64,000 nucleotides of DNA from Salinicola corii (GCF_008298015.1 NZ_VTPX01000002.1:372001-436000), one strand, 5' to 3'; shown: positions 35,844-47,749, counted from the stretch's first letter. Notes: generated by a model not told the origin, from the sequence alone. Numbers and translations: made by a program.

Positions 35844-36820
35844 GCGAGCGCCAATCCACCGGCGTCTCCCGGCGAGGCGCACAGAAGCCCACGCGTCGGG
35901 CGTCCGGCGGCGGCCGGGCCTGGTTGCGGCATCACCGGGCCATGATGAGCGACAGCGCCCTGCGTCTGGTCAGACGCCCGATATCGACGTTACTGACCAT
36001 GCTCGCGATCGCCATCGCGTTGATTCTGCCCGCAGGCCTGTGGCTGGCCCTGGACAGTGCGCGGTTGGTCGATGCCGAGCTGGACGAGAGCGCCACGCTG
36101 ACGGTCTACTTCGACGCCGATGTCGATGAATCCCGGGCGATGAGCCTGGCGGCCGAAGTCGGCGAGCAGAGTGGGGTCGCGGGGACTCGCCTGGTGACGG
36201 CGGCGGAGGGGCTGGCAGAGTTCCAGCAGACGCTGGGTGTCGAGGATGCACTCTCTCAGCTCGAGTCCAACCCGCTGCCGGCAAGCGTCGTGGTGACTCC
36301 CGACGATACCGATCCCGCCGCCGTGCAGTCGCTGAGCCAGCATCTGCAGAAGCTCGATGGCATCGATGAAGTTCGTCTGGACCTGGCGTGGCTGGATCGG
36401 CTTCAGCAACTGGCGGCGCTCGGTCAACGTGTCGCGCTGGCGCTGGCGCTGCTATTCGGCCTGGGCGTGCTGCTGGTGGTTGGCAACACGATCAGGTTGG
36501 CGGTGGAGAGTCGGCGTCAGGAGATCGAAGTCGTGACCCTGATCGGCGCGACCCACGCTTTCGTGCGACGCCCATTCCTCTACAGTGGCGCCTGGTACGG
36601 GCTGGGAGGCGGCGTTCTGGCATTGATCATACTGGTTGTCGGGGGCAATTGGCTGGCATCGCCCGTCGCGGCGCTGGCGGAGAGCTACGGCGCCCAGTTT
36701 GCACTACCTTCCCTGGGCGTCAGCCACTCGGCTTTTCTGCTGCTTTTTAGTACACTGTTGGGCTGGCTGGGCGCGTGGCTGGCCGTTGGACGTCATCTGG
36801 CGGACATCAAGCCGCGCTAG
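35840..36820 (+). CDS. ftsX: Cell division permease-like protein FtsX
   Basis: The protein has 326 residues. A cytoplasmic basic N-terminus precedes helix 1 (TLLTMLAIAIALILPAGLWLAL), a periplasmic loop (ATLTVYFDADVDE...) of about 120 residues that would contact EnvC-type activators, then three helices with VESRRQEIEVVTLIGAT, the conserved FtsX segment. It starts at an ATGA overlap with ftsE and works with it as a mechanotransmitter for septal peptidoglycan splitting. Confidence 0.95.
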   Translation: MSERQSTGVSRRGAQKPTRRASGGGRAWLRHHRAMMSDSALRLVRRPISTLLTMLAIAIALILPAGLWLALDSARLVDAELDESATLTVYFDADVDESRAMSLAAEVGEQSGVAGTRLVTAAEGLAEFQQTLGVEDALSQLESNPLPASVVVTPDDTDPAAVQSLSQHLQKLDGIDEVRLDLAWLDRLQQLAALGQRVALALALLFGLGVLLVVGNTIRLAVESRRQEIEVVTLIGATHAFVRRPFLYSGAWYGLGGGVLALIILVVGGNWLASPVAALAESYGAQFALPSLGVSHSAFLLLFSTLLGWLGAWLAVGRHLADIKPR

Positions 36821-37081
36821 GCTGGGAAGCGGATGCCCTAACGCTGGTCAAGCGAGGGCGGAATACGGTAAGAAGGTCACCCAGGATTCTGGGTCACCAT
36901 CAGTCGACGCCTAGTTTCCGAGTCATCGAGACTGGCAAACATCTTGAACTTTTGTCTAGATTGAGGGTCTCATCAGATATCCTCGCAGACAGGCAGAATA
37001 ACCTGTTGCGGTGTGTGTTCGGATGGATCGAGCCGACTGGCTCTCCATACCGGCACGCCGTCAACCATGGAGACAACGCAC
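36821..37081 (+). promoter_or_regulatory. ftsX-rpoH spacer with candidate rpoH promoter
   Basis: The 260 bases hold an imperfect 10-bp inverted repeat GGTCACCCAG/CTGGGTCACC (36875-36898, one mismatch) and a possible promoter TTGAAC (36944-36949) with TCTCAT 18 bases on (36968-36973). GAACTT plus TCTCA also resembles a sigma-E pair, which would fit control of rpoH by envelope stress. These are weak matches only. Confidence 0.3.
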
Positions 37082-37948
37082 ATGAGCACCAGTCTTCAAT
37101 CCATCGGGAACCTTTCCCCGGGTCACGATCTCAATGGCTACATTCAGGCCGTCAACGGCATTCCCGTACTGACGGCGGACGAGGAGCATGACCTTGCCGT
37201 GCGGCTGCACGAGGAAGACGATCTCGAGTCGGCCCGTCGTCTGATCATGTCCCATCTCCGCTTCGTCGTTCACATCGCACGTAGCTACTCCGGTTATGGC
37301 CTGCCACAGGCGGACCTGATCCAGGAAGGCAATGTCGGCCTGATGAAGGCCGTCAAGCGTTTCGATCCGTATCAGGGCGTGCGTCTGGTGTCGTTCGCAG
37401 TGCACTGGATCAAGGCGGAGATTCACGAGTACGTGCTGCGCAACTGGCGTATCGTCAAGATCGCCACCACCAAGGCCCAGCGCAAGCTGTTCTTCAACCT
37501 GCGCAGTGCCAAGAAGCGTCTGGCCTGGTTGAATAACGACGAGGTCGATGCCATTGCCAAGGATCTCGATGTCAAACCCAAGGTGGTGCGCGAGATGGAA
37601 GGCCGTCTGGCATCCTATGACGCCGGCTTCGACGCCTCGCCTGGCGAGGACGACGAGCAGAGCTATCAGGCGCCGGCACAGTACCTCGAGGATCATAGCT
37701 TCGATCCGGCGGCACAGCTCGAGGCGGACGACTGGGAAGCCGACTACACGCGCCGCCTGCGGGAAGCACTGGGCGAGCTGGACGACCGCTCTCGCGATAT
37801 CCTGCAGCGGCGCTGGCTCTCCGAGCACAAGTCCACGCTGCACGAACTGGCGGATGTCTACGGCGTTTCCGCCGAGCGCATTCGTCAGCTCGAGAAGAAT
37901 GCGATGAAGAAGATCAAGCAGCAGCTCGGCGACACCATCGCGGCGTAG
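37082..37948 (+). CDS. rpoH: RNA polymerase heat-shock sigma factor RpoH (sigma-32)
   Basis: The protein has 288 residues from the ATG at 37082 (GGAGAC upstream), matching the usual 284. Region 2 contains [23 protein letters not shown] and the -10 recognition [20 protein letters not shown]. The RpoH box region is seen as [10 protein letters not shown]. Region 4.2 is [19 protein letters not shown]. Homology starts at MSTSLQS, supporting this start over two upstream Met codons. It lies downstream of ftsYEX as in E. coli and ends at a strong terminator. Confidence 0.97.
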   Translation: MSTSLQSIGNLSPGHDLNGYIQAVNGIPVLTADEEHDLAVRLHEEDDLESARRLIMSHLRFVVHIARSYSGYGLPQADLIQEGNVGLMKAVKRFDPYQGVRLVSFAVHWIKAEIHEYVLRNWRIVKIATTKAQRKLFFNLRSAKKRLAWLNNDEVDAIAKDLDVKPKVVREMEGRLASYDAGFDASPGEDDEQSYQAPAQYLEDHSFDPAAQLEADDWEADYTRRLREALGELDDRSRDILQRRWLSEHKSTLHELADVYGVSAERIRQLEKNAMKKIKQQLGDTIAA

Positions 37949-38025
37949 AAACTCCCGTGGCTGATGTATTGGGGGTGGCAAGCCCCAGACAGGCCCGAGT
38001 GGGTACATCACGACAGCTAGACACG

Positions 38026-38051
38026 AAAAGCCCGGCAATTGCCGGGCTTTT
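38026..38051. terminator. Bidirectional Rho-independent terminator between rpoH and slmA
   Basis: AAAAGCCCGGC-AATT-GCCGGGCTTTT is a perfect 11-bp stem with A- and T-tracts on both sides. It serves rpoH on the plus strand and slmA on the minus strand. Confidence 0.93.
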
Positions 38052-38077
38052 CGCGGTCGGACGATTCGAACTCGCTG

Positions 38078-38695
38078 CTAGATCGGCGTCGTCTGGTGTG
38101 TCGTGGTCAGTAGTCCCCCGCCCAGAAGGCGCCACTGATCCTCCCAGTGAGCGGTGGGCCGGTGACGGAAGTCGCTGCGCACGTACTGGCTGATCCGACC
38201 CTCGACGAAGGACGAGAGTAGGTTGGCGGCGGCGGAGACCGGCAGTTGAGGGCGCAACCCCTCGCGCAGTTCGGCCTCGCGCAGGATCTGCTTCAACTGG
38301 GTTTCGAGCCGCTCGAACAGTTGCGACATGCGGGTGCGCAGCCGAGCGGTTTCGCCCGTCAGTACGTCGCCGTCCATCAGCCGGCTGAGACCCGGGTTCT
38401 TCTCGGCGAAGACCAGCACGAGCTGAACGATCGTCTCGCAGCGAGCGAGAGCTGACGGCTCGTCGTCGAGGATGCGCCGGATGCGCTCGAACAGGCTATC
38501 CTCGATGAACTCGATCAATCCCTCGAACATGCGCGCCTTGCTCGGGAAGTGGCGGTAGAGTGCTGCCTCGCTGACGCCGACCTGGCGGGCCAGCGCGGCC
38601 GTGGTGATACGTTTGCCGCTGTCCTCCTCGAGCATCAGTGCCAGTGCCTGAAGGATCTGTTCACGGCGGGAGAGTTGGGGGGGTGCCTGCGTCAT
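38078..38695 (-). CDS. slmA: Nucleoid occlusion factor SlmA (TetR family)
   Basis: The protein has 205 residues. The N-terminal helix-turn-helix ([39 protein letters not shown]) and the following [22 protein letters not shown] match E. coli SlmA almost residue by residue. It binds chromosomal sites and FtsZ to block division over the nucleoid. It sits in the argB-slmA end of the coaBC-dut-algC block, like the E. coli dut-slmA neighbourhood. The frame is open far upstream, but the start at 38695 fits the family. Confidence 0.95.
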   Translation of the reverse strand: MTQAPPQLSRREQILQALALMLEEDSGKRITTAALARQVGVSEAALYRHFPSKARMFEGLIEFIEDSLFERIRRILDDEPSALARCETIVQLVLVFAEKNPGLSRLMDGDVLTGETARLRTRMSQLFERLETQLKQILREAELREGLRPQLPVSAAANLLSSFVEGRISQYVRSDFRHRPTAHWEDQWRLLGGGLLTTTHQTTPI

Positions 38696-38819
38696 GGCGA
38701 TTCTTATCTGTCGTCTCGTCGAGGCTCCTTCCTGGAGCGTCCCGGGTAGTTCGTCCACTGTCTGGCGCCCGGGAGGGCCTTCCACGCCCGCGATGTATTG
38801 GAAGGGGATATTGTCGGGT

Positions 38820-39728
<909 letters not shown>

Positions 39729-39818
39729 TTATCTCTCCACTGTCTATGCTATGCGCCGTGAGTCTATCGAAACCGGCGGTGCGTTCCCTGTTGTGCGTAC
39801 GTCTCGTACTCTGCGATC

Positions 39819-41237
39819 TCAGAACGGCAGTTCGACGTCTGGTGCCACTGCCAGCAGAGCGGCGCCGAACCGCTGCTGGATGCGCGCCAGTGCCGCCCGG
39901 TCCTTGCCTTCGAACCGCAGAACCAGCATCGGCGTAGTGTTGGAGGCCCGGCAGAGTCCCCAGCCGTCGGGGTAGTCGACGCGAATACCGTCCAGCGTCG
40001 TCTTGATGCCATCCTGACCGAAGTCGCCATTCTCGGCCAGTCGCTCTACGATCGCGAACTTCTCCTCGTCGGTCACCGGCGCGTTCAACTCCGGCGTGCT
40101 GACGTCCTGCGGAAACGCGCTGAAGTAGCGGTCGGCATCCACCGTCTGGCGCGACAGAATTTCCAGCAGCCGGGCAGCGGCATACAATCCATCATCGAAG
40201 CCATACCAGCGTTCGGCGAAGAAGATATGGCCACTCATCTCGCCGCCCAGCTGCGCGCCAGTCTCCTTCATGCGCGCCTTGATCAAGGAGTGGCCGGTGC
40301 GCCACATCTCTGGCTCGCCCCCGGCCCGTTCGATGATCCGGGCCAGGTTGCCGGTGCACTTGATGTCGAAGACGATACGCGCGCCAGGCTCGCGTTCAAG
40401 CAGATCGGTGGCGAATGCCATCATCAACCGATCCGGATAGATCATCTCGCCGGCCGGCGTCACCACACCCAGGCGATCGCCATCGCCATCGAAAGCCAGC
40501 CCGATATCGGCACCGGACTCCTTGACCTTGGCAATCAGGTCGACCAGATTTTCCGGCTTGCCGGGATCGGGGTGATGATTGGGGAAGTCCCCGTCGATCT
40601 CGGCAAACAGAGGTATGGTTTCCGCCCCCAGCGCCTCGATCAGTCGGGGGCCCAGTTCGCCGGCGACACCGTTGCCGCAATCCACGACCACCTTGAGCGG
40701 TCGCTCGCGTTGGCTCCGGTCGAGAGAGGCATCGCCCAGGATGCGCTGAAGATAGGCGTCGCGGATATCGCGCCGTTCGAGAGCACCTTCGCCTTCGCTC
40801 AACTCGCCGCTGCGAATGCGAGCGAGCAGGCCGGTGATCGCCTTACCGGAGATCGCCACGCCGTCGAGCACGATCTTGAAGCCGTTGTAGTCCGGCGGGT
40901 TGTGGCTGCCGGTCACCATCACGCCGCTACGGCTCTCGTCCAGCGTCGCGGTGGCGAAGTAGAGTACCGGGGTCGGTACGCGCCCGATATCGATCACGTC
41001 CCTCCCGGCGGAGCGCAGGCCGCGGATCAGCGCCGCCTGGAGGCGAGGACCGGAGTGGCGACCATCACGGGCGACGATCACGGTTCGCTGACCTCTTGCC
41101 GCCGCTTCGCTACCCACCGCGCGACCGATCCATTCCACGGTTTCCTCGGTCAACGTCTCGTCGACGATGCCGCGAATATCGTAGGCCCTGAAGATCGAGG
41201 CCGGTACGTCGGCACCGGGCCGTTCATTCGTCGTCAT
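39819..41237 (-). CDS. algC: Phosphomannomutase/phosphoglucomutase
   Basis: The protein has 472 residues from the ATG at 41237 (GGAAGG upstream), near the 463 of Pseudomonas AlgC. The active-site phosphoserine loop is VMVTGSHNPPDYNGFK, the metal loop DGDGDRLGVVT, the sugar-specificity loop GGEMSGHIFF and the phosphate-binding end RASNTTPMLVLRFEGKD. It interconverts mannose or glucose 6- and 1-phosphates for LPS and exopolysaccharide precursors. The order dut-algC-argB is that of pseudomonads. Confidence 0.93.
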   Translation of the reverse strand: MTTNERPGADVPASIFRAYDIRGIVDETLTEETVEWIGRAVGSEAAARGQRTVIVARDGRHSGPRLQAALIRGLRSAGRDVIDIGRVPTPVLYFATATLDESRSGVMVTGSHNPPDYNGFKIVLDGVAISGKAITGLLARIRSGELSEGEGALERRDIRDAYLQRILGDASLDRSQRERPLKVVVDCGNGVAGELGPRLIEALGAETIPLFAEIDGDFPNHHPDPGKPENLVDLIAKVKESGADIGLAFDGDGDRLGVVTPAGEMIYPDRLMMAFATDLLEREPGARIVFDIKCTGNLARIIERAGGEPEMWRTGHSLIKARMKETGAQLGGEMSGHIFFAERWYGFDDGLYAAARLLEILSRQTVDADRYFSAFPQDVSTPELNAPVTDEEKFAIVERLAENGDFGQDGIKTTLDGIRVDYPDGWGLCRASNTTPMLVLRFEGKDRAALARIQQRFGAALLAVAPDVELPF

Positions 41238-41284
41238 TTTCCAACCTTCCTTTGTCTTCGCCACCGAACGGCTTCGATTCGAGT

Positions 41285-41836
41285 TCATGTCCAGCGCTCG
41301 AACTCCAGCGCCACCGAAGCCTGGCCGTCGGTAATCAGCCACTGGTCTTCCATTCGGGTGGCATCGAGGCTCAGGTTGCGATCGACGAGCGTGGTCAGCG
41401 CCGCCAACGGTTCTGCCGGCGGACTCCAGACCGTCACCCGGGGCAGCGCCCGAACATCGCTTTCGAGCTTCTTCCACCACTGTGCGGCACTGCGCGGCGC
41501 ATAGGGATAGACCAGCACCCGTTCCGCCCGGGAAAGGCCCTGCTTGATGCGCTTCAGCGACGGTTCGCCCAGCTCTATCCATGACAGGATTCGCCCATCC
41601 GCCGCCTTGAGCCAGAGATCCGGCTCGTCTTCGCTGCTCAGGCCGCGCGTCATGGCGAGATCGTTGTCCGTGCCGATGGCGTGGGCATTGTCGATGAATG
41701 CCAGCAGGCGCACCATCAGGCGCGTCGCCGTCTCGGACGGGTGACAGGCCACGGTCAGCGCATGATCGCCATAGTAGTGGCGATCCAGATCGCTGACGTT
41801 GAGTCTCGCTTTATAGATGGTTGCGCTTAGCGCCAC
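41285..41836 (-). CDS. yaeQ: YaeQ family protein
   Basis: The protein has 183 residues with a GTG start at 41836, preceded by GAGGA. It aligns by eye along its whole length with E. coli YaeQ: ALSATIYKARLNVSDLDRHYY, HPSETATRLMVRLLAF, DLWLKAADGRILSWIELGEPS, RIKQGLSRAERVLVYPY. YaeQ has a PD-(D/E)XK nuclease-like fold, and the biochemical role is not settled. It sits between algC and dut. Confidence 0.92.
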   Translation of the reverse strand: MALSATIYKARLNVSDLDRHYYGDHALTVACHPSETATRLMVRLLAFIDNAHAIGTDNDLAMTRGLSSEDEPDLWLKAADGRILSWIELGEPSLKRIKQGLSRAERVLVYPYAPRSAAQWWKKLESDVRALPRVTVWSPPAEPLAALTTLVDRNLSLDATRMEDQWLITDGQASVALEFERWT

Positions 41837-41881
41837 GTGACATGTCCTCGCAGAGAGCGGTTGTGGGAGACGGGAGACGAT

Positions 41882-42358
41882 TCACTGCCGGCCGGAGTGG
41901 CCGAACCCGCCGCCCGCGCGCTCGGTGGCGACGAACTCCTCGACGAGGTCGAGCTCGGCCTGGACCACCGGCACCAGCACGTACTGCGCCAGCCGCTCGC
42001 CGGGCTCGAGCACGAAAGTGTCCCGGCCACGGTTCCACACCGAGATCATCAGCTCGCCTTGGTAGTCGGAATCGATCAGCCCGACCAGGTTGCCCAGCAC
42101 GATGCCGTGCTTGTGGCCGAGTCCGGAGCGTGGCAATACCACGCCGGCCAGCCCCGGGTCGCCGATGTGGATGGCGAGGCCGGTGCGGACCAAGGCGCTG
42201 TCGCCGGGAGCCAGCGTCAACGCTTCGTCGAGCAGTGCGCGCAGGTCCATGCCGGCGCTGCCTGCGGTGGCGTAGTGGGGCAGCGGGTAGTCGTGTACCC
42301 GCTCATCGAGAATCTTGACCGAGAGCTTGGGTCTGGCGGGCGAAGTGCTGAGTGACAT
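41882..42358 (-). CDS. dut: dUTP diphosphatase
   Basis: The protein has 158 residues from the ATG at 42358. The five trimeric dUTPase motifs are visible: [47 protein letters not shown] and the C-terminal GGGFGHSG. It hydrolyses dUTP to dUMP, keeping uracil out of DNA. It follows coaBC as in E. coli, with 83 bases between. Confidence 0.97.
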   Translation of the reverse strand: MSLSTSPARPKLSVKILDERVHDYPLPHYATAGSAGMDLRALLDEALTLAPGDSALVRTGLAIHIGDPGLAGVVLPRSGLGHKHGIVLGNLVGLIDSDYQGELMISVWNRGRDTFVLEPGERLAQYVLVPVVQAELDLVEEFVATERAGGGFGHSGRQ

Positions 42359-42441
42359 GTAGCGTCGTTCCTGATGGCGCATGAAGTGAGATGACGAGCA
42401 AGTCGCCCAGCTTACCACCGCTGGGACGCCGATCGGATGCG

Positions 42442-43701
42442 CTAGCGCATCCGATCGGCAATGTGGTCGACGATGGCGTTGGCCAACGCCGTCTTGGGCT
42501 GCCGCGGTAGCGTGTGGCGCCGAGTCCGCTCCCGCTCTCTCCACAGCAGCGTGGCGGCATTGTCGTCGCCGCCGAAGCCGACCCCTTCGCGGGAGACATC
42601 GTTGGCGACGACCAGATCCAGGCGCTTGCGTTCGAGCTTGCTGCCGGCGTGCGTCTCCAGTGCCTGCGTCTCGGCGGCAAAGCCGACCGTGAACGGTCGG
42701 TCCGGGCGTGCCGCGATCGTGGCGACGATATCCGGATTGCGCACCAGCTCGAGGGTCAGCCCGCTGGCATCTTCCGTCTTCTTCAGCTTGTGTTCGCTGA
42801 TGGCGGCGGCGCGATAGTCGGCCACCGCGGCGCAACCGATGAACAGATCGCAGGGCATGCGGGATTCGACCGCGGTCAGCATCTCGGCAGCCGAGATCAC
42901 CTCGATCCGTTCGACACCGGGTGGCGTCGAGAGCGTCACCGGGCCGCTGACCAGCGTGACGCTGGCGCCACGCTCGGCGCAGGCCGCAGCCAGGGCGTAG
43001 CCCATCTTGCCGGAGCTGTGGTTGGAGAGATAGCGCACCGGGTCCAGCGCTTCGCGGGTCGGCCCGGCGGTGATGACCACGCGCCTGCCGACCAGATCCC
43101 GGTGCACGGGCATCACCCGTAACGCCTCGTCCCGGGCCGGTTCGAGCTCGTCCAGCAACTGGGCGAGAATGGTTTCCGGTTCGAGCATGCGGCCGAGGCC
43201 GACATCGCCGCAGGCCTGGTCGCCGGCGTCGGGGCCCAGCAGGATCCAGCCCAGCTCAACCAGCCGGTCGGCATTGGCCAGGGTCGCCGGGTGACGCCAC
43301 ATCGCCTGGTTCATGGCGGGCGCCATCAGGCAGCGGGCTTCGGTGGCGAGGCAGAGAGTGGTCAGCAGGTCGTCGGCGTGACCGTGGGCCAGGCGTGCCA
43401 TCAGGTCGGCGGTAGCGGGGGCGATCAGAATGACATCCGCCCATTTCGCCAGCTCGATGTGGCCCATGCCGGCTTCGGCTTCCGGATCCAGCAGCGACGT
43501 CCGCACCGGCTCGCCGGTCAACGCCTGCAGTGTCAGCGGGGTAATGAAAGCCTGCGCGCCTTCGGTCATGACCACGCGCACCTCGAAGCCCGACTTCTTC
43601 AGCAGGCGGGCGAGGTGGGCACTCTTGTAGGCGGCGATGCCGGCGCTGATGCCAAGCAGAATTCGGGTTCCGGCCAGCCCCGGGGCAAGCGGTAGCGACA
43701 T
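42442..43701 (-). CDS. coaBC: Bifunctional phosphopantothenoylcysteine decarboxylase / phosphopantothenate-cysteine ligase
   Basis: The protein has 419 residues from the ATG at 43701. The N-terminal CoaC flavoprotein domain has [34 protein letters not shown] and PAMNQAMW. The C-terminal CoaB domain has [20 protein letters not shown] and SGKMGYALA. It makes 4'-phosphopantetheine for coenzyme A. In E. coli its upstream neighbour is radC on the opposite strand; here a sugar-acid gene block is in between. Confidence 0.96.
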   Translation of the reverse strand: MSLPLAPGLAGTRILLGISAGIAAYKSAHLARLLKKSGFEVRVVMTEGAQAFITPLTLQALTGEPVRTSLLDPEAEAGMGHIELAKWADVILIAPATADLMARLAHGHADDLLTTLCLATEARCLMAPAMNQAMWRHPATLANADRLVELGWILLGPDAGDQACGDVGLGRMLEPETILAQLLDELEPARDEALRVMPVHRDLVGRRVVITAGPTREALDPVRYLSNHSSGKMGYALAAACAERGASVTLVSGPVTLSTPPGVERIEVISAAEMLTAVESRMPCDLFIGCAAVADYRAAAISEHKLKKTEDASGLTLELVRNPDIVATIAARPDRPFTVGFAAETQALETHAGSKLERKRLDLVVANDVSREGVGFGGDDNAATLLWRERERTRRHTLPRQPKTALANAIVDHIADRMR

Positions 43702-43792
43702 GGTAGGCGTCCTGGAAATGCAGACGCTCACCTTACCACCGGCGCCGGGGATTTGCGTAGCGTGCCAGTGCGCCGAAAAGCCGGGCTGGAAT

Positions 43793-44974
43793 CTAATCCC
43801 GCGGCAGCAGACGCTCGACGGCGAGCTCGACACCACACAGCTCGGCCAGCCCCTTGAGCCGGCCGATCAGCGGATAGCCGGGGCGGCTGTCGCGAGTCAG
43901 GTCATCGAGCAGATGATGGCCGTGATCCGGGCGCATCGGTAGTCGGTTGCCGCCTTCACGCTGGCGTCGGCGCTGTTCCTGAACCAGCGCGCCAATCACC
44001 CCGACCATATCGACGTCGCCGTCCAGATGCTCGGCCTCGTGGAAACTGAGCGGGTTGGCTTCGCGACGGGTAGCGCGCAGATGCACGAAATGGATATGCG
44101 GCGCGAAACGCTGGGCCATGGCGACCAGGTCGTTGTCCTCGCGCACGCCGTAGGAGCCGGTGCAGAAAGTCAGGCCATTGGCGGGGCTGGGCGCACTATC
44201 GAGCACGTACTGGGCGTCCTCGGCGGTCGAGACCACGCGCGGCAGCCCCAGCAGTTCCCGGGGCGGGTCGTCCGGGTGAATCGCCAGGCGCACGCCGGCT
44301 TCCTCCGCCGTGGGCACGATAGCGCGCAGGAAGGTGCTCAGATTCTCGCGCAGCGCAGTCGCGTCGATATCGCGGTAGGCATCGAGCGCCTGGCGAAAAT
44401 CTTCCAGCGTATAGTGCTCTTCGGTGCCGGGCAGCCCGGCGATGACGGTGTCGACCAGCTGCGTTCGTGCCGCCGCGTCGAGTGTCTCCAGATAGGCGCT
44501 GGCCGCTTCCCGCTCGGTCTCGCTGTAATCGGTTGCTGCTCCTTCGCGCTCGAGCAGAAACAGATCGAAGGCGGCGAAGGCGGTCTGGTCGAAGCGCAGC
44601 GCGGTGCCGCCGTTGGGTAGCGGCCAGGCCAGATCGGTGCGAGTCCAGTCGAGGATCGGCATGAAGTTGTAGCAGACCACGTCGATCCCGCACTGGCCCA
44701 GGTTGGCGAGCGTCTGGCGGTAGTTGTCGATGTAGCCCTGGGCTTCGGGCAGGCCCTGTTTGATCGCCTCGTGAATCGGCACACTTTCGACCACCGACCA
44801 GGTCAGACCGGCGGATTCGATCAGGCGTTTGCGCTCGGCGATCGCTTCCACCGGCCACACCTCGCCGTTGGGGATCTCGTGCAGGGCCGTGACGATGCCG
44901 GTGGCGCCGGCCTGGCGGATGTCGTCGAGGGTGATGGGATCGGCCGGACCGAACCAGCGCCAGGTATGTTCCAT
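43793..44974 (-). CDS. uxuA: Mannonate dehydratase, UxuA type
   Basis: The protein has 393 residues from the ATG at 44974, two bases after the preceding stop. A TTG six bases upstream is less likely because E. coli UxuA begins with the equivalent MEQTWRW. Motifs include [43 protein letters not shown] and ending [10 protein letters not shown]. It is metal-dependent and has the xylose-isomerase TIM-barrel fold. It converts D-mannonate to 2-keto-3-deoxy-D-gluconate. It is the last gene of the sugar-acid operon. Confidence 0.95.
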   Translation of the reverse strand: MEHTWRWFGPADPITLDDIRQAGATGIVTALHEIPNGEVWPVEAIAERKRLIESAGLTWSVVESVPIHEAIKQGLPEAQGYIDNYRQTLANLGQCGIDVVCYNFMPILDWTRTDLAWPLPNGGTALRFDQTAFAAFDLFLLEREGAATDYSETEREAASAYLETLDAAARTQLVDTVIAGLPGTEEHYTLEDFRQALDAYRDIDATALRENLSTFLRAIVPTAEEAGVRLAIHPDDPPRELLGLPRVVSTAEDAQYVLDSAPSPANGLTFCTGSYGVREDNDLVAMAQRFAPHIHFVHLRATRREANPLSFHEAEHLDGDVDMVGVIGALVQEQRRRQREGGNRLPMRPDHGHHLLDDLTRDSRPGYPLIGRLKGLAELCGVELAVERLLPRD

Positions 44975-44976
44975 GA

Positions 44977-46464
44977 TCAAGCATCCCGATCAGAAGAGGT
45001 GAGTGTCAGAGCGGTAATCGTGGCTTCCACGCCATCGCGTTCCAGTCGCGTCAGCGCGCCGACGATCTGTTGGGCGAACCGTCGATCATCGCGCAGCGCG
45101 GCGGGGAAGACGGCCTCGAGGGCGAGGAAGGCGTCGATCAGCGCGGCGTGGTTGTCGCCATGGCGACGATGGAGCGCGGCTAACGTCTCGGCCATGGGGT
45201 CGTCCACCGGGTGCGGCTGGCCGCTGAGGTCGGTGCCGGCGGTGTAGCGAATCCAGCCGGCGACGCCCAGCGCGGTGACGTTGATGTCGGCGCCGTCGAT
45301 CGACCGCTCGACACCGCCGGCCAGCCAGCGCTGGGGCAGCTTCTGGGAGCCGTCCATGGCGATCTGCTGCAGTCGATGACGCAGGCTGTCGTTGCCGAAG
45401 CGGGCCAGCAGACCGTCGGTGTAGGCAGCGACATCGGTTGCCGCCGGCAACGACAGCGTCGGGGTCGCGTCCTGCTGCCAGTAGTGCCGGAGCAGCTGGC
45501 GGAAAGCGGGGCGCGCGACGGCGGCGTCCACCGTCTCGATACCGGCCAGCGCGCCGAGATAGGCGAGCAGCGAGTGGGCGCCGTTGAGCAAACGCAGCTT
45601 CATGGTCTCGAATGGGGTGACATCGGCGACCATCTCGACGCCTTCGGCCCCCCAGTCCGGCCGGCCCAGCGGGAAATCGTCCTCGACCACCCACTGGCTG
45701 AAGGTCTCGCAGACCACGGCGGCAGGGTCGTCGATGCCCAGTCCGGCCAGACGTGTTCTGTCCGCGTCGGTCATCGCCGGCACGATGCGATCCACCATGC
45801 TCGAGGGGAAGGCGACGCTGGCGTCGATCCAGTCGGCCAGTTCGCCATCGCGATGCCGGGCCAGCGAGACCACTGCACGCCGCGTGCGCCGGCCGTTATG
45901 GGGCATGTTGTCGCAACAGAGCACGGCGAACGGTGGGACGCCTGCCGAGCGGCGTCGCGCCAGTGCCTCCAACAGCGTGCCCGGTGCGGTATCCGGCGAT
46001 TCGGGATGGGCGATGTCGTGGGCGATCGCTGGCGCGTTGGTCAGCAGCTCGCCGCTGCCCGGGCTGAGGAAGTAGCCTTTTTCGGTCACGGTGAGGGTGA
46101 CGATGCGCACGGCAGGATCGCTCATCCGCGCCAGCAGCCGTTCCCGGTCCGGGCCGTCCGGCCCCGCGTAGAGCGCTTCACGGATGGCGGTGACCTCCCG
46201 CAGCGTGACATGCTCGCTGTCGCTGAATTCGGCCACGTGATAGCGGCAGTCGCCGTCGCGCAGTTGATCGACCAGGGTGCGATTGGCGCGGATATTGGCG
46301 CTGCTGATGCCCCAGTCGTCCGCACCGGTTCGGTCGAGGTGTCGCTGCAGGTACACCGCCTGATGAGCGCGGTGAAAGGCGCCCAGGCCCAGGTGGACGA
46401 TGCCGATCCCGCTCGGGGGCCGTCGGCTCGGTTCTCGCTCGATATGGATGTCGGCTGCGGCCAT
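44977..46464 (-). CDS. uxuB: Fructuronate reductase (mannitol dehydrogenase family)
   Basis: The protein has 495 residues. The N-terminal Rossmann segment is [21 protein letters not shown], and the polyol dehydrogenase catalytic region includes [19 protein letters not shown]. The family also contains mannitol and arabinitol 2-dehydrogenases. The partner uxuA two bases downstream points to D-fructuronate to D-mannonate reduction (NADH-linked). It lies four bases downstream of the TRAP large permease gene. Confidence 0.88.
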   Translation of the reverse strand: MAAADIHIEREPSRRPPSGIGIVHLGLGAFHRAHQAVYLQRHLDRTGADDWGISSANIRANRTLVDQLRDGDCRYHVAEFSDSEHVTLREVTAIREALYAGPDGPDRERLLARMSDPAVRIVTLTVTEKGYFLSPGSGELLTNAPAIAHDIAHPESPDTAPGTLLEALARRRSAGVPPFAVLCCDNMPHNGRRTRRAVVSLARHRDGELADWIDASVAFPSSMVDRIVPAMTDADRTRLAGLGIDDPAAVVCETFSQWVVEDDFPLGRPDWGAEGVEMVADVTPFETMKLRLLNGAHSLLAYLGALAGIETVDAAVARPAFRQLLRHYWQQDATPTLSLPAATDVAAYTDGLLARFGNDSLRHRLQQIAMDGSQKLPQRWLAGGVERSIDGADINVTALGVAGWIRYTAGTDLSGQPHPVDDPMAETLAALHRRHGDNHAALIDAFLALEAVFPAALRDDRRFAQQIVGALTRLERDGVEATITALTLTSSDRDA

Positions 46465-46468
46465 GAGG

Positions 46469-47749
46469 CTATTTCCCCATCAGCAGATTGGGCAACCATA
46501 GCGACAGCGCCGGCACGAACGACACCAGCATCAGCACGATCAGGTTGCAGATCAGGAAGGGCACGATGGCTTTCGCCACCCGCAGCATGGGCAGCTTGCC
46601 GATGCTCGATACCACGAACAGGCAGACGCCCACCGGCGGCGTGGTCAGGCCGATCATCAGGTTGAGTACCGCCATCACGCCGAAGTGGATCGGGTCCATG
46701 CCGATCCCCGTCGCCACGCCCAGCAGCGCCGGGAACAGGATGATCAGCGCGGCGATGGTCTCCATGAAGGCGCCGACGAACAGCAGGATCAGGTTGAGGA
46801 TCAGGATGACCACGATCGGGTTGCTGCTGATGCCGAGAATGGCATCGGCGAGCATCTGGGGGATCTGCTGGCTGGTCAGGATCCAGCCGAACAGATTGGC
46901 CAGGCCGACCAGCAGCATCAGCGAGGCGGAGGTGATGACGGTATCGGAAAGGATGCCGCCCAGGTTGCGCCAGTTGATGCCCTTGTAGATGAAGGTGCCC
47001 ACCAGCAGAGCGTAGAGGCTGGCGACGATCGACGCCTCGGTCGGCGTGAACAGGCCGCCGATGATGCCGTAGAGGATGATGAAGGTCATCAGCAGCGCCC
47101 AGAACGCGCTGCGGCCCTCCTTGAGCAACTCCCTGGCGGTGGCGCGCTTCTCCTTGGGGTAGCCGCGCCGCACCGCCAGCCAGTACGCGGTGATCATCAT
47201 CGCCACGCCCAGCAGCAGGCCGGGCAGCGCACCGGCGAGGAACATGCGGCCGACGGAGATGCCGGAGAGCGAACCGACGATGATCATCGGTACGCTGGGT
47301 GGAATGATCGGGCCGATGGTGGAGGAGGCGGCAGTCACGGCAGCGGCGAACGGCTTGTCGTAGCCGGCCTTGGACATGCCCGGAATCATCACCGAGCCGA
47401 TGCTGGCGGCGTCCGCCACCGCGGTGCCGGAGATGCCGCTGAAGATCATCGAACCGCCGACGTTGGCCAGGCCCAGGCCGCCGCGGATATGGCCGACCAG
47501 AGCGTTGGAGAAGCGCACGATATGCTGGGTGATATTACCCACGTTCATCAGGTTGCCGGCCATCACGAAGCCGGGAATGCAGAGCAGCACGAAGGAGTCG
47601 ATGCCGGAAAACATGCGCTGCGGCACGATGGTCAACGAGATGCCGCCCAGCATCAGGTAGGCGAGTGACGACACGCCGAGGCAGAAGGCGATCGGCAGAC
47701 CGATCAGCAGCAGTGCCAGAAAGGTGATGAAGAGAACGGCGATTTCCAT
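46469..47749 (-). CDS. TRAP transporter large permease (DctM type)
   Basis: The protein has 426 residues with about 12 helices. It starts MEIAVLFITFLALLLIGLPIAFCLG, the classical DctM N-terminus, and contains GTAVADAASIGSVMIPGM, AAVTAASSTIGPIIPPS and a C-terminal LTTPPVGVCLFVVSSIG. It imports an acid using the sodium gradient. ATGA overlaps with the small permease gene mean tight coupling. The substrate is inferred from neighbouring enzymes to be a hexonate or uronate. Confidence 0.93.
   Translation of the reverse strand: MEIAVLFITFLALLLIGLPIAFCLGVSSLAYLMLGGISLTIVPQRMFSGIDSFVLLCIPGFVMAGNLMNVGNITQHIVRFSNALVGHIRGGLGLANVGGSMIFSGISGTAVADAASIGSVMIPGMSKAGYDKPFAAAVTAASSTIGPIIPPSVPMIIVGSLSGISVGRMFLAGALPGLLLGVAMMITAYWLAVRRGYPKEKRATARELLKEGRSAFWALLMTFIILYGIIGGLFTPTEASIVASLYALLVGTFIYKGINWRNLGGILSDTVITSASLMLLVGLANLFGWILTSQQIPQMLADAILGISSNPIVVILILNLILLFVGAFMETIAALIILFPALLGVATGIGMDPIHFGVMAVLNLMIGLTTPPVGVCLFVVSSIGKLPMLRVAKAIVPFLICNLIVLMLVSFVPALSLWLPNLLMGK

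Noticed and set aside
36875-36898. Inverted repeat GGTCACCCAG/CTGGGTCACC after ftsX as a terminator.
   Set aside because: It has a mismatch and no T-tract, so I kept it only as a note in the rpoH spacer.
40227-41504. A 425-codon open frame antisense to algC.
   Set aside because: Shadow of algC, rich in His/Gln/Arg with no family resemblance.
43793-44974. Possibility that the UxuA/UxuB pair are pseudogene duplicates of ManD/ADH.
   Set aside because: Both are full length with intact motifs, and belong to unrelated folds.
45211-46665. A 484-codon open frame antisense to uxuB and the end of dctM.
   Set aside because: No recognisable domains; the opposite strand encodes well-conserved enzymes with RBSs.
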